Position numbers and translations under genes: made by a program | The notes under the pieces: model-generated | The model's database searches: none | What the model was told of the DNA's origin: nothing | What the model saw: only the letters and a program-made list of their open reading frames with translations | Shown here: positions 25,701 to 33,892 of the stretch, one piece after another | How the letters are laid out: the number at the start of each line of letters is the position of its first letter | How positions within the stretch are numbered: the stretch's first letter is position 1 | Assembly (NCBI RefSeq): GCF_000716715.1 | Contig: NZ_JNYJ01000038.1 | Coordinates: forward strand, 204,001 to 268,000 | DNA length: 64,000 nucleotides | Reading direction: 5' to 3' | DNA from: Dactylosporangium aurantiacum | GTDB lineage: Bacteria; Actinomycetota; Actinomycetes; Mycobacteriales; Micromonosporaceae

Positions 25701-26654
25701 CTACGGCAGGTGCACGACCGCGCTCGGGGACGGGTGCTCCAGCACGACCCGGCCGGGCTGCGGCACGCCGGTCCGCGGGTCCAGCTCCAGCAGCGTGACC
25801 GTGTCGGAGTGCTGGTTGGCGACGACCAGCGCGCCGTCGATCAGGGTGAAGTGCCGGGGCCAGGTGCCGCCGGTGGAGACCTCGTCCAGCGGGGACAGGC
25901 CCGCGTCGGTCACCTCGAACGTGGTGATCGTGTCGTTGCCACGGTTGGCCACGTACAGGCGGGTGCCGTCGGGTGCGAGGAGCAGCTCGCTGGGCAGGTT
26001 GTCGCCCGCGGGCGGGACCAGCACGGACGGCCGCACGTCCAGGACGTCGAAGTCGGCGCTGTACGTGGCGACGGTCGAGGCCAGCTCGTTGGCGACGAAC
26101 ACGCGGCCGTCGGGGTGCAGCGCGAGGTGCCGCGGGCCGCTGCCCAGCGGGGTCGTGGACGTGACGCGCTGCCGGTGCAGGGTCCCGTCGGCGGCCAGCC
26201 GGTAGTGCACGATCTCGTCCAGGCCGAGGTCCACGACGTACACCAGGTCGCCGCGGACGGTCACCTGGTGCGCGTGCGGCGCGGTCTGCCGGTCGGGATG
26301 GACGCTGTGGCCGGCGTGCTGCGCGAGGTCGGTGCGGGCGGTCAGGGCACCGCCGGCGTCGACGGCGAACACGGACACGCTGCCGCCCCGGTAGTTGGCG
26401 GACAGGACGAACCCGTCGGTGACCGCGAGGTGGCACGGGGAGGCGCCGCCCGTCGGCAGCGAGCCCAGCGGGGTGCCGTCGGGGCGGAACGCGGCGACGT
26501 GACCCTCGTCCAGCTCGGCGACCGTGTAGATCACGCCGGTCGGGCCCACCGCGAGATACGACGGCGATGACGCCCGGATCGGCGCGCCCGCCGGCTTGAA
26601 GTCGTCGTCGAAGATCGAGATCTGGTCGGCGTAGGAGCCGATGAGCACTGGCAC
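25701..26654 (-). CDS. lactonase-family seven-bladed beta-propeller protein
   Basis: Protein of 317 aa of the 6-phosphogluconolactonase-type propeller family (YbhE/Pgl-like). Repeated blade motifs include GPRHLALHPDGRVFVANE, LLAPDGTRLYVANRG and PRHFTLIDGALVVANQ; HAHQV is the usual conserved His pair. Some relatives hydrolyse 6-phosphogluconolactone while others have unknown substrates. GTG 26654 lies 7 nt after a TAGGGT box on the minus strand (26662-26667), indicating a leaderless start. No signal peptide. Confidence 0.85.
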   Translation of the reverse strand: MPVLIGSYADQISIFDDDFKPAGAPIRASSPSYLAVGPTGVIYTVAELDEGHVAAFRPDGTPLGSLPTGGASPCHLAVTDGFVLSANYRGGSVSVFAVDAGGALTARTDLAQHAGHSVHPDRQTAPHAHQVTVRGDLVYVVDLGLDEIVHYRLAADGTLHRQRVTSTTPLGSGPRHLALHPDGRVFVANELASTVATYSADFDVLDVRPSVLVPPAGDNLPSELLLAPDGTRLYVANRGNDTITTFEVTDAGLSPLDEVSTGGTWPRHFTLIDGALVVANQHSDTVTLLELDPRTGVPQPGRVVLEHPSPSAVVHLP

Positions 26655-26754
26655 CCTGCCCACCCTAACGGTGCCCGCTGGTAGGGCCAGCACCACCACA
26701 AACAGCGGGGTTGCCCGGCTCGATCACGGGCCGCCGGCTCGCGAGGCTGGACCC

Positions 26755-27756
26755 ATGACACTGCTGGCCGACCGCACCTCCGACTTCACGACGTTGTCCA
26801 AGCGCATCCGTGCGGCCGGTCTCCTCGACCGCCGGCCCGGGTACTACGCCCTGCGGTTCACCCTGGTGGGCGCCCTGTACGCCGGCGGGTGGGCGGCGCT
26901 CGCCCTCACCGGCTCGTCCTGGTGGGCGCTGCTCGTGGCGGCGGTGCTCGCCGTCGCCTACGCCCAGGTCGCCCTCGTCGCCCACGACCTGGCGCACAGG
27001 CAGGTGTTCCGCGGCCGGCCCGCCTCGGAGGTGTTCGGCCTGCTGCTGGGCAACCTCGGCATCGGCATGAGCTACGGCTGGTGGATGAACAAGCACACCC
27101 GCCACCACGCCAACCCCAACCACGAGGAGCACGACCCGGACGTGGCGCCGGACATCCTGGTCTGGTCGACCCGGCAGGCGCGGGAGGCCAAGGGCCTGGC
27201 CCGGCTCGTCGGCGGCTGGCAGGCGGTGCTGTTCTTCCCGCTGCTGCTGCTGGAAGGGTTCAACCTGCACGTGTCCAGCGCCCGCGCGATCGGCAGGGTC
27301 AAGCGCTCGAAGCTCGAGGGTTTCCTGCTGTACGGGCACTTCGCCGCCTACCTGGTCGCCGTCTTCGCGCTGCTGTCGCCGGGCGTGGCGCTCGCCTTCA
27401 TCGCCGTGCACCAGGGGCTGTTCGGCCTGTACCTGGGCCTGACGTTCGCCCCGAACCACAAGGGCATGCCCACCCTCACCGGCGACGACGAGCTGGACTT
27501 CCTGCGCAAGCAGGTGCTGACCTCCCGCAACGTGCGCGGCGGGGTCTGGGTCGACGTGCTGCTCGGCGGACTGAACTACCAGATCGAGCACCACCTGTTC
27601 CCCAACATGCCGACCCCGAACCTGCGCAAGGCCCAGCCGATCGTGCAGCGGTACTGCGCCGAGATCGGCGTGCCCTACCTGTCCGCGACGTTCGTCGACT
27701 CCTACTCCCAGGCGCTGCGCCACCTGCACGCCGCAGGGGCGCCGCTGCGCGGCTGA
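26755..27756 (+). CDS. fatty acid desaturase
   Basis: Membrane-bound di-iron acyl-lipid or acyl-CoA desaturase of 333 aa. The three His boxes are present: HDLAH, HTRHH and QIEHHLFP. At least four hydrophobic segments surround them. No N-terminal cytochrome b5 domain, so an external ferredoxin or reductase must supply electrons. Regiospecificity cannot be read, though the QIEHH box is typical of front-end/linoleoyl-type desaturases. Ribosome binding site GAGG lies about 9 nt before the ATG. Confidence 0.92.
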   Translation: MTLLADRTSDFTTLSKRIRAAGLLDRRPGYYALRFTLVGALYAGGWAALALTGSSWWALLVAAVLAVAYAQVALVAHDLAHRQVFRGRPASEVFGLLLGNLGIGMSYGWWMNKHTRHHANPNHEEHDPDVAPDILVWSTRQAREAKGLARLVGGWQAVLFFPLLLLEGFNLHVSSARAIGRVKRSKLEGFLLYGHFAAYLVAVFALLSPGVALAFIAVHQGLFGLYLGLTFAPNHKGMPTLTGDDELDFLRKQVLTSRNVRGGVWVDVLLGGLNYQIEHHLFPNMPTPNLRKAQPIVQRYCAEIGVPYLSATFVDSYSQALRHLHAAGAPLRG

Positions 27757-27815
27757 CGCCAGTACGGTGACCCGCATGCCCGCCGGTGCTGGTCGGCGGG
27801 ACGGTCAAGATCCGG

Positions 27816-27821
27816 TAGCGT
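27816..27821 (+). promoter_or_regulatory. -10 box TAGCGT of leaderless DUF1684 gene
   Basis: TAGCGT, 7 nt, then GTG 27829. The same hexamer and spacing occur before the genes at 32864 and 57942. Confidence 0.45.
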
Positions 27822-27828
27822 CGGGGGT

Positions 27829-28395
27829 GTGGACGCACTGTCGCTGGCCGACTTCCGGGCCCGGGTCGCCGCCATGTACTTGTCCGATGTGGACATCGCC
27901 GGCTTCCGGGCGGCGCGCGACGAGCTGTTCGCGACCCACCCGCAGTCCGCGGCGCCCGGCCCGCTCAAGTACTTCCCGGTCGACCCGGCGTTCGCCGTGG
28001 TGGTGCCGATGGAGCCGGCCGGCGGCTCGATCGAGATCGCGACCGGCGGCGAGGACGGGGTCCTGCGCTACGAGCGCGTCGGGGTGCTGCCGACCCCGTG
28101 GGGGCGGCTGACCCTGTTCTGGCTGGCGGCCTACGGCGGTGGGCTGTTCCTGCCGTTCCGGGACGCCACCTGCGGCAAGGAGTCCTACGGCGCCGGCCGC
28201 TACCTCACCGACACGGTCAAGGGCACCCACGGCCGCGGCGTCGCGCTGGAGCCCGACGGCCGGGTGCGGCTGGACTTCAACTACGCCTACAACCCGTCGT
28301 GCGCGTACGACGACGCGTGGGCCTGTCCGCTGGCCCCGTACGAGAACCGCCTCGACGCCGAGATCAGGGCGGGCGAGCGCACGTACCACCAGTAG
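27829..28395 (+). CDS. DUF1684 domain protein
   Basis: Protein of 188 aa matching the DUF1684 family: LFLPFRDATCGKESYGAGRYL, LDFNYAYNPSCAYDDAW and CPLAPYENRLDAEIRAGE are its conserved blocks, seen in order. Function is not established for the family; the conserved Cys and Asp residues suggest a binding or catalytic site. No signal peptide or membrane segment. A terminator begins inside its stop codon. Confidence 0.9.
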   Translation: MDALSLADFRARVAAMYLSDVDIAGFRAARDELFATHPQSAAPGPLKYFPVDPAFAVVVPMEPAGGSIEIATGGEDGVLRYERVGVLPTPWGRLTLFWLAAYGGGLFLPFRDATCGKESYGAGRYLTDTVKGTHGRGVALEPDGRVRLDFNYAYNPSCAYDDAWACPLAPYENRLDAEIRAGERTYHQ

Positions 28396-28423
28396 GGCCG
28401 GCCCCCGCGCGGGAGCCGGCCCT
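28394..28423. terminator. bidirectional terminator
   Basis: AGGGCCGGC / GCCGGCCCT around a GC-rich 12-nt loop, between two convergent genes (DUF1684 and the LPLVGGL protein). Confidence 0.75.
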
Positions 28424-28435
28424 GCACGCACTGGG

Positions 28436-29548
28436 TCAGCGGCCGCCGAGCAGCCCGCCGACGAGCGGCAGGTTGCCGCCCGCGATGCCGTTGAGCATCG
28501 GCAGCCCGCCGACGACCGGCAGCGCCTCCGCCGCGGCGTGCCGCGGGCGGTAGCCGCCGGCGTGCCGCGGCGCGTACGTCTTCTCGGTGACCAGGGGCAG
28601 CTGGCTCGCCGCCCGGGGCAGGGCGCCGGTGGTCGGCACCAGCCGGTTCGCGACCGCGGTGGTGCTGACGCCGGGGGTCGGGCCGACGCCGCCGATCACC
28701 GGGACGCCGGTGACCGAGTCGTTCTTCAGCACGTCGCTGCCGCCGAGCGGCACGTCGCCGACGACCGGCAGGCCGGTGCCGGCCTCGGTGCCGGCCTCCA
28801 TGCCGGCCTCCATGCCGGCCGCCATGCCCTGGACACCCTGCGTGCTCTGGACCCGCTGGACCCGCTGGCCGCTGGAGCGCTTGCCCCCGCCGAGCGGGAT
28901 GGCGAAGTCGTCGACGGGCTTGAGGGTGCCCTGCACCGGCAGGCCGCCGACGAGGGGCAGCGCGCCCGTGCCGCCGCCGAGGCCGCCGACCAGCGGCAGG
29001 CCGCCGCCGGCGGTGTTGCCCAGCGGCAGGCTCGTCGCCTCGGCGCCGACGTTCGGGAACGCGGTGCGGGTGTCGGCGATCGACGCGCCGCGCAGCGGGT
29101 CACCCGCGGCGACCGGCATGCCGGCCACGCCCGGGAGGCCGAACTGCTGCAGCGAGCCGACCAGCGGCAGCGCTGCGACGGAGTCCTCGGTCGGCAGCGT
29201 CCTGCCCGGCGCCGCGGAGATGTTGGCGACCTTGCTGGACGTCGTGCGGGGCAGGCCCAGCATCTCGGTCGGCAGCAGGCTCAGCACGTCGGGCAGCTGC
29301 TGGCTGGTGACCTGCGTGCTGGTGGTGCGACGACCCGCCTGCGAGCTGCTGGCCGCACTCGTGTCGATGCGCGAGCCGTGCGCCTCGAGCTGCAGCGACT
29401 GGTTGTTGGGACCCCCGGCGGGCGAGAAGAGATCGTCCAGCTGGCCGGGCACCAGGGCGTCATCGGCATGTGCGGCACCGGCACCGAGCAGCAAAATGCC
29501 GCCGGCCACACCGACGGTACCGACCGCCCGGCGAAACCACGTGTTCAT
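28436..29548 (-). CDS. secreted LPLVGGL-repeat protein, 370 aa
   Basis: A signal peptide (RRAVGTVGVAGGILLLG, cleavage near AHA/DD) leads into a low-complexity protein with no globular domain. A short motif of type (A/G/N)LP(L/V)VGGL recurs seven or eight times from about residue 128 to the end, separated by Gly/Thr/Ala linkers. A MEAGMEAGTEAGTG block lies in the middle. Similar LP-V-G-G motifs occur in actinomycete cell-surface proteins, including chaplin-like ones, so a cell-wall or aerial-surface role is a guess. No LPXTG sorting signal and no C-terminal membrane helix. Confidence 0.75.
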   Translation of the reverse strand: MNTWFRRAVGTVGVAGGILLLGAGAAHADDALVPGQLDDLFSPAGGPNNQSLQLEAHGSRIDTSAASSSQAGRRTTSTQVTSQQLPDVLSLLPTEMLGLPRTTSSKVANISAAPGRTLPTEDSVAALPLVGSLQQFGLPGVAGMPVAAGDPLRGASIADTRTAFPNVGAEATSLPLGNTAGGGLPLVGGLGGGTGALPLVGGLPVQGTLKPVDDFAIPLGGGKRSSGQRVQRVQSTQGVQGMAAGMEAGMEAGTEAGTGLPVVGDVPLGGSDVLKNDSVTGVPVIGGVGPTPGVSTTAVANRLVPTTGALPRAASQLPLVTEKTYAPRHAGGYRPRHAAAEALPVVGGLPMLNGIAGGNLPLVGGLLGGR

Positions 29549-29673
29549 CCTCGTAAACCAATCTGGTCGACAAATCCGATCGCCTGCTCAACGACCAACC
29601 CGGACAAAGTGACGCGCCTGTCGCCGATCGACCGGGACATCGAAGGGTGGTGATCATCGCTAGGATCGGCGGT

Positions 29674-31500
29674 GTGGAGTCCGAATCCTGGTTGATGCGC
29701 CGGCTCCGCAGCGGCCTTCCGCGAGCGCAAGCCATCACCCGTCCGTGGTCGCTGGAGCCCGCCGACGCACCCCACCGCACGCCCCGGCCGGCCGCCACGA
29801 AACGCATCGTCGTCTGGGGTGACGACCCGCTGGCGTATCGCCTGATCGAGGAGCTGATCCACCAGTACGGGGTGCACGTCACCGCGATCCTGCCCAGCGT
29901 CGACCGGCGGCACGGGCCCGACATCGCCCGCCTGCTGCGCGAGCGCGGCGGCCGGGTCGTCGAGGCGGCCAACGCCGACCGTGACGCGTTCGAGCTGGCC
30001 GGGCTCGCCGAGGCCGACGCCCTCGCGCTGGTCAGGCAGGACGACATCGGCAACCTCGACGCGGCGCTGCAGGCCCAGGAGGTCAACCCCGGGCTGCGGC
30101 TGGTCATCCGGATGTTCAACCTGCGCCTCGGGCAGAGCGTCCGGCGCAACTTCGCCGACGCCCGCGTGCTGTCCGACGCGCAGATGGCGGCGCCCGCGTT
30201 CGTGTCGGAGGCGCTCGGCGAGGTCGCGCCGGTGCACGTCCGCGTCGCGCGGCGCACCCTCTTCGTGGCCCGGCGCTCCGAGGTGCGCGCCGAGGACGTG
30301 ATCTGCGGCCTAGCGGTGACCGCCGGCGACGGGGAGCCGGTGCTGCTGCCGGCCGATCAGGCCGCCGCCGACCTGGTCCTGGCCGTCGCGACCGGCGAGC
30401 CGGTCAGCACCGTCGTGGCCCGCGAGGACGGCCCGGACGTCACGCCGGCGCGGCGCCGCCGGCGACGCCGCTGGCGCTGGCTGCGCAACCCGTGGCGGGC
30501 GTACCGCGGGCTCGTCGGCCGGCGGCTCTGGACCACCGCGATGATCATGATCGGCCTGCTCGCCGCCGGCACCGCGATCATCGCGCACTACAAGCAGATC
30601 TCCTGGTGGGACGCCGCGTACGTGACGCTGCTGTCCGAGCTCGTCGGCGCCGGGCCCGACCTGCAGGCGCGCTGGCCGGAGAAGGTCGTCACGGTCCTGC
30701 TCAGCCTGGTCAGCATCGCGCTGATCCCGGTCGTCACCGCCGCGGTGGTCGAGGCGGTCGTCAACGCAAAGCTGGCCATCGCGCTGGGCCGGCTGCGCGA
30801 GCCGCTGTCGGACCACGTGGTGCTGGTCGGCCTCGGCAACGTCGGCACCCGGGTCATGCACGCGTTCGTCGACCTGGGCGTGCCGGTCGTCGTCATCGAC
30901 CGCAACGAGAACGCCCGGGGCGCCCAGTCCGCCCGGGACCGGGGCGTGCCGTTCATCGTCGGCGACGCCAGCCGGATCGCCACGCTGCGGGCCGCGTCGG
31001 TCGACACCAGCCGGGCACTGGTGGTGGTCTCCACCGACGACCAGGCCAACCTGGAGGCGGCCCTGGAAGGGCGGGAGCTCAAGCCCGACCTGCGGGTCGT
31101 GCTGCGCCTGTTCGACGGCGCGTTCGCCGACCGGGTGCAGCGGGCGTTCGGCATCACCGCGTCGCGCAGCGTGTCGTACCTGGCCGCGCCCGCGTTCGCC
31201 GCGGCGCTGCTGGAGCGCGAGGTGATCGGCACGATCCCGGTCGACCGCAAGGTGCTGCTGCTCGCCGAGGTGCCCGTCGTCGCCGGCTCCGACCTCGACG
31301 GCGGCCAGGTCGGCACCGCGCAGGACGTCGGCGAGGTCCGGGTCCTCGCGGTCACCACCGCCGGCGGCCGGCAGACCGTCTGGGGCCCGCCGGCCAGCTA
31401 CGTGCTGTGCGAGGGCGACCTGCTCATCGTGGTGGCGACCCGGCTGGGTCTGGGCAACCTTTTGGCGCAGACCGGCGGCACGGTCGACCCAACTCCCTGA
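29674..31500 (+). CDS. two-TM channel-like protein with two RCK/TrkA-N domains
   Basis: Protein of 608 aa with a first TrkA-N nucleotide-binding domain (about 35-150), a basic stretch, and two membrane helices (about 288-310 and 340-365) with a re-entrant-like segment between them. A second TrkA-N domain (GLGNVG at about 383-388) and a TrkA-C-like end follow. The layout resembles CASTOR/POLLUX-type ion channels. The expected TVGYG filter is replaced by ELVGAGPD, so potassium selectivity is doubtful. GTG 29674 follows TAGGAT by 7 nt; GTG 29647 is the alternative. Confidence 0.78.
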   Translation: MESESWLMRRLRSGLPRAQAITRPWSLEPADAPHRTPRPAATKRIVVWGDDPLAYRLIEELIHQYGVHVTAILPSVDRRHGPDIARLLRERGGRVVEAANADRDAFELAGLAEADALALVRQDDIGNLDAALQAQEVNPGLRLVIRMFNLRLGQSVRRNFADARVLSDAQMAAPAFVSEALGEVAPVHVRVARRTLFVARRSEVRAEDVICGLAVTAGDGEPVLLPADQAAADLVLAVATGEPVSTVVAREDGPDVTPARRRRRRRWRWLRNPWRAYRGLVGRRLWTTAMIMIGLLAAGTAIIAHYKQISWWDAAYVTLLSELVGAGPDLQARWPEKVVTVLLSLVSIALIPVVTAAVVEAVVNAKLAIALGRLREPLSDHVVLVGLGNVGTRVMHAFVDLGVPVVVIDRNENARGAQSARDRGVPFIVGDASRIATLRAASVDTSRALVVVSTDDQANLEAALEGRELKPDLRVVLRLFDGAFADRVQRAFGITASRSVSYLAAPAFAAALLEREVIGTIPVDRKVLLLAEVPVVAGSDLDGGQVGTAQDVGEVRVLAVTTAGGRQTVWGPPASYVLCEGDLLIVVATRLGLGNLLAQTGGTVDPTP

Positions 31501-31609
31501 GTTCCCGCCTCCTCGGCCCGGGATCCGTCGTTGAATGAGGCGGATCGCCCGATTTACCCCTAACAGTCCGGGCGGTTCCTTCATGCGGACCATCGGGAGG
31601 AATGCGCTC

Positions 31610-32818
31610 ATGCGCTCATACGCTCTGCTGGCGACCGGGGTGTGCGCCGTCGTCGCGCTCACCGGGGCAGGTGTCGCCGCGGCGACATCGTTCAAGCCCG
31701 CACGACCGCCGGCGTCGGCGTGGGCGGCGCCCGCGCACGACGAGCCGGCCCCCGAGCCGGCCGGGATCCTGGAGGCCGTCACCGGCGGCGTCCTCGAGCG
31801 CGCCACGACGTTGCGCTACCCCGGCGCCGACTACGTGAAGGTGCACTTCTCCCGGCTCCAGCTCGACCCCGGCGACACCGTCACGGTGTCCGACGCGAGC
31901 GGCGGCGAGATCCACCGGTACACCGCCGCACAGCTGCGCGACGCGGACAACTGGACGATGTCGGTCTCCGGGGAGTCGGCCACGGTCAGCGTCGAGCGGG
32001 CCGGGGCCGACCGGCTCGGGATCCGCTCGAAGCTCGCCGGCCTCGGCGTCACCGTCGACCGGGTCGCCCGCGGCCAGACGCCGACCGAGCGGGCCGAGGC
32101 CGAGGCCAGGCGCAAGGCCGCCGCCGCGGCGCAGCGGCACGCGGAGAGCATCTGCGGCCACGACGAGAAGCAGGACGCGGTCTGCTACAAGTCGGCCGAC
32201 CCCGTCGCGTACGCCAACGCCAAGCCCGTCGCCCGCATCCTCATCAACGGCGTGGAGCTGTGCACCGCGTGGCGGCTCGGCCCGAACAACCGCATGATGA
32301 CCAACGCCCACTGCTTCACCACCACCCGCGAGGCGCGCAACACCGAGGTCTGGTTCAACTACGAGTGCGCGCAGTGCGGCGGCGGTCCCACCCTGCGCCC
32401 TGTGAAGGTGATGGCCGACCAGGTCATCGCCACCCACGACGTGCTGGACTACACGCTGTTCACGGTCCGCAACTTCGACGCGATCGCCCGCTTCGGCTAC
32501 CTGCAGCTGGACGACCGCGCCCCGGTCCGCGGCGAGGAGCTCTACATCCCGCAGCACCCGCGTGGCATGCCGACCGTCATCACCACCCACGACACCAGCG
32601 AGCGCAGCGGCAACTGCGCCGTGGCGAACCCCGCCTACGACGGCTACGACGTCGACACCGACATGTCGTACTACTGCGACACCGACGGCGGCTCGTCCGG
32701 CTCGCCCGTCATCTCGCGGCGCACCAACAAGGTCATCGCCCTGCACCACTTCGGCGGCTGCCCCAACTCCGGCGTCCGCATGGACCACATCGCCGCGGAC
32801 ATCCGGGGCCTGTTGTAA
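31610..32818 (+). CDS. secreted trypsin-like (S1) serine protease
   Basis: Exported protease of 402 aa. A signal peptide (MRSYALLATGVCAVVALTG...) precedes an Ala/Arg/Lys-rich linker region (about 60-190) that may be a propeptide. The chymotrypsin fold follows, with His234 in TNAHC, Asp in VLDYTLF and Ser363 in GGSSGSPV. At least six Cys residues could form disulfides. ATG 31610 is preferred because GGGAGG lies 9 nt upstream. Relatives include bacterial lysyl/glutamyl endopeptidase-like proteins; specificity unknown. Confidence 0.85.
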   Translation: MRSYALLATGVCAVVALTGAGVAAATSFKPARPPASAWAAPAHDEPAPEPAGILEAVTGGVLERATTLRYPGADYVKVHFSRLQLDPGDTVTVSDASGGEIHRYTAAQLRDADNWTMSVSGESATVSVERAGADRLGIRSKLAGLGVTVDRVARGQTPTERAEAEARRKAAAAAQRHAESICGHDEKQDAVCYKSADPVAYANAKPVARILINGVELCTAWRLGPNNRMMTNAHCFTTTREARNTEVWFNYECAQCGGGPTLRPVKVMADQVIATHDVLDYTLFTVRNFDAIARFGYLQLDDRAPVRGEELYIPQHPRGMPTVITTHDTSERSGNCAVANPAYDGYDVDTDMSYYCDTDGGSSGSPVISRRTNKVIALHHFGGCPNSGVRMDHIAADIRGLL

Positions 32819-32863
32819 AGCTCCTGTGAAGGACATTTCCCAGGGTCGGGTAGCGTTTTCCGG

Positions 32864-33655
32864 ATGCGGAACGTGCGCCCGGCCCTGTGGTTCGACCTGG
32901 TGCTCCTGGCACTCTTCGCGGCGGTCACGCTCGCCCTGGCGCTGCGCACCCCGGTGCTGTCGGTGGACCTCGCCGTGCGCGACCTCGTCGACGCGCACCG
33001 CCCCGCGTGGGCGTACTGGACCGCCCGCGGGTTCAACTACCTCGGCCAGGGCGGCCAGGTCCTGACCCCCCTCGCCGTGCTGACCGCGGCGTTCGTCGGC
33101 TGGCGCACCCACTCCGTGCGCCCCGCGCTGCCGGTCATCGGCGGCTTCGTCATCACGTACCTGACGATCGGCCCGCTGAAGATCTGGACCGACCGCACCG
33201 CGGCCAGCGACCACAAGGTCGCCCACCCCGAGTATCTGTTCCACGTCCCGACCGGGATGTCGTACCCGTCGGGCCACGTGGTCAACGCGATCGTCTGGTA
33301 CGGCGTGCTCGCCATCCTCCTCGGCGGCCTGCTGCGCCCCGGCCACCTGCGCGCCATCCGCTACGGCGCCCCGGCGATCGTGCTGTTCACCACGACGTAC
33401 CTGAGCTTCCACTGGCTCACCGACGGGCTCGCCGCCATCTGCCTCGGCTTGGTGCTGGACCGCGTCCTGCAGCGGGTCCCCTGGGACCGGGTCCCGCTGC
33501 CCGCCTGGTTCACCAGGCGCGGCTGGTCCGGCCCGATCGGGGTCGACCGGACCGGCGGTCAGGCGCTCTCGTCCCGGACCACCATCGGCGGTTCGTTGAA
33601 CTCCATCCCGTCCAGGGCGGCCCGCAGGCGTGGCAGGTCGCCCTCGGCCAGCTGA
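32864..33655 (+). CDS. PAP2 superfamily phosphatase
   Basis: Membrane phosphatase of 263 aa with about six helices. The PAP2 signature is present in order: KIWTDRTAASD, MSYPSGHVVN and LSFHWLTDG. Likely substrates are lipid phosphates such as undecaprenyl pyrophosphate or phosphatidate. TAGCGT plus 7 nt precedes the ATG (leaderless). The last ~33 residues (Ser/Arg-rich) are read entirely through the 3' end of the gene on the opposite strand, so the natural fold probably ends near residue 225. Confidence 0.88.
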   Translation: MRNVRPALWFDLVLLALFAAVTLALALRTPVLSVDLAVRDLVDAHRPAWAYWTARGFNYLGQGGQVLTPLAVLTAAFVGWRTHSVRPALPVIGGFVITYLTIGPLKIWTDRTAASDHKVAHPEYLFHVPTGMSYPSGHVVNAIVWYGVLAILLGGLLRPGHLRAIRYGAPAIVLFTTTYLSFHWLTDGLAAICLGLVLDRVLQRVPWDRVPLPAWFTRRGWSGPIGVDRTGGQALSSRTTIGGSLNSIPSRAARRRGRSPSAS

Positions 33656-33825
33656 AAGGACGCCCGGCAGATCTTGTCCACCCACAGCGACACGACCACG
33701 GTGCCGCGCATCGGGTGACAGGTCACCCGCATGGTGCGGTCGTCGCCCCGCACATCCTCGAACACGTCGCCCGACTTGGGCAGCGCCACAAGCTCACCCA
33801 TGCAGTCCATGCTGCGGTACCGCAC
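33559..33825 (-). CDS. conserved small hypothetical protein, 88 aa
   Basis: Soluble protein of unknown function. A beta-rich pattern is seen (MRVTCHPMRGTVVVSLWVD) followed by a helix (DLPRLRAALDGM). GTG 33825 has GAAGGAC about 6 nt upstream. Its 3' part overlaps the PAP2 gene by 97 bp in antisense. Confidence 0.7.
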   Translation of the reverse strand: MRYRSMDCMGELVALPKSGDVFEDVRGDDRTMRVTCHPMRGTVVVSLWVDKICRASFQLAEGDLPRLRAALDGMEFNEPPMVVRDESA

Positions 33826-33892
33826 GCTCGTCCTTCAAGACTTCGGCGTGCCGATCCCCCAGGCCCTCATCCGCCAGGCCACCCGCCACCGG

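Noticed and set aside
33656..33834. Possible frameshift in the PAP2 gene tail
   Set aside because: The PAP2 motifs end well before the overlap and the opposite-strand gene is itself well formed, so an open antisense tail explains it.
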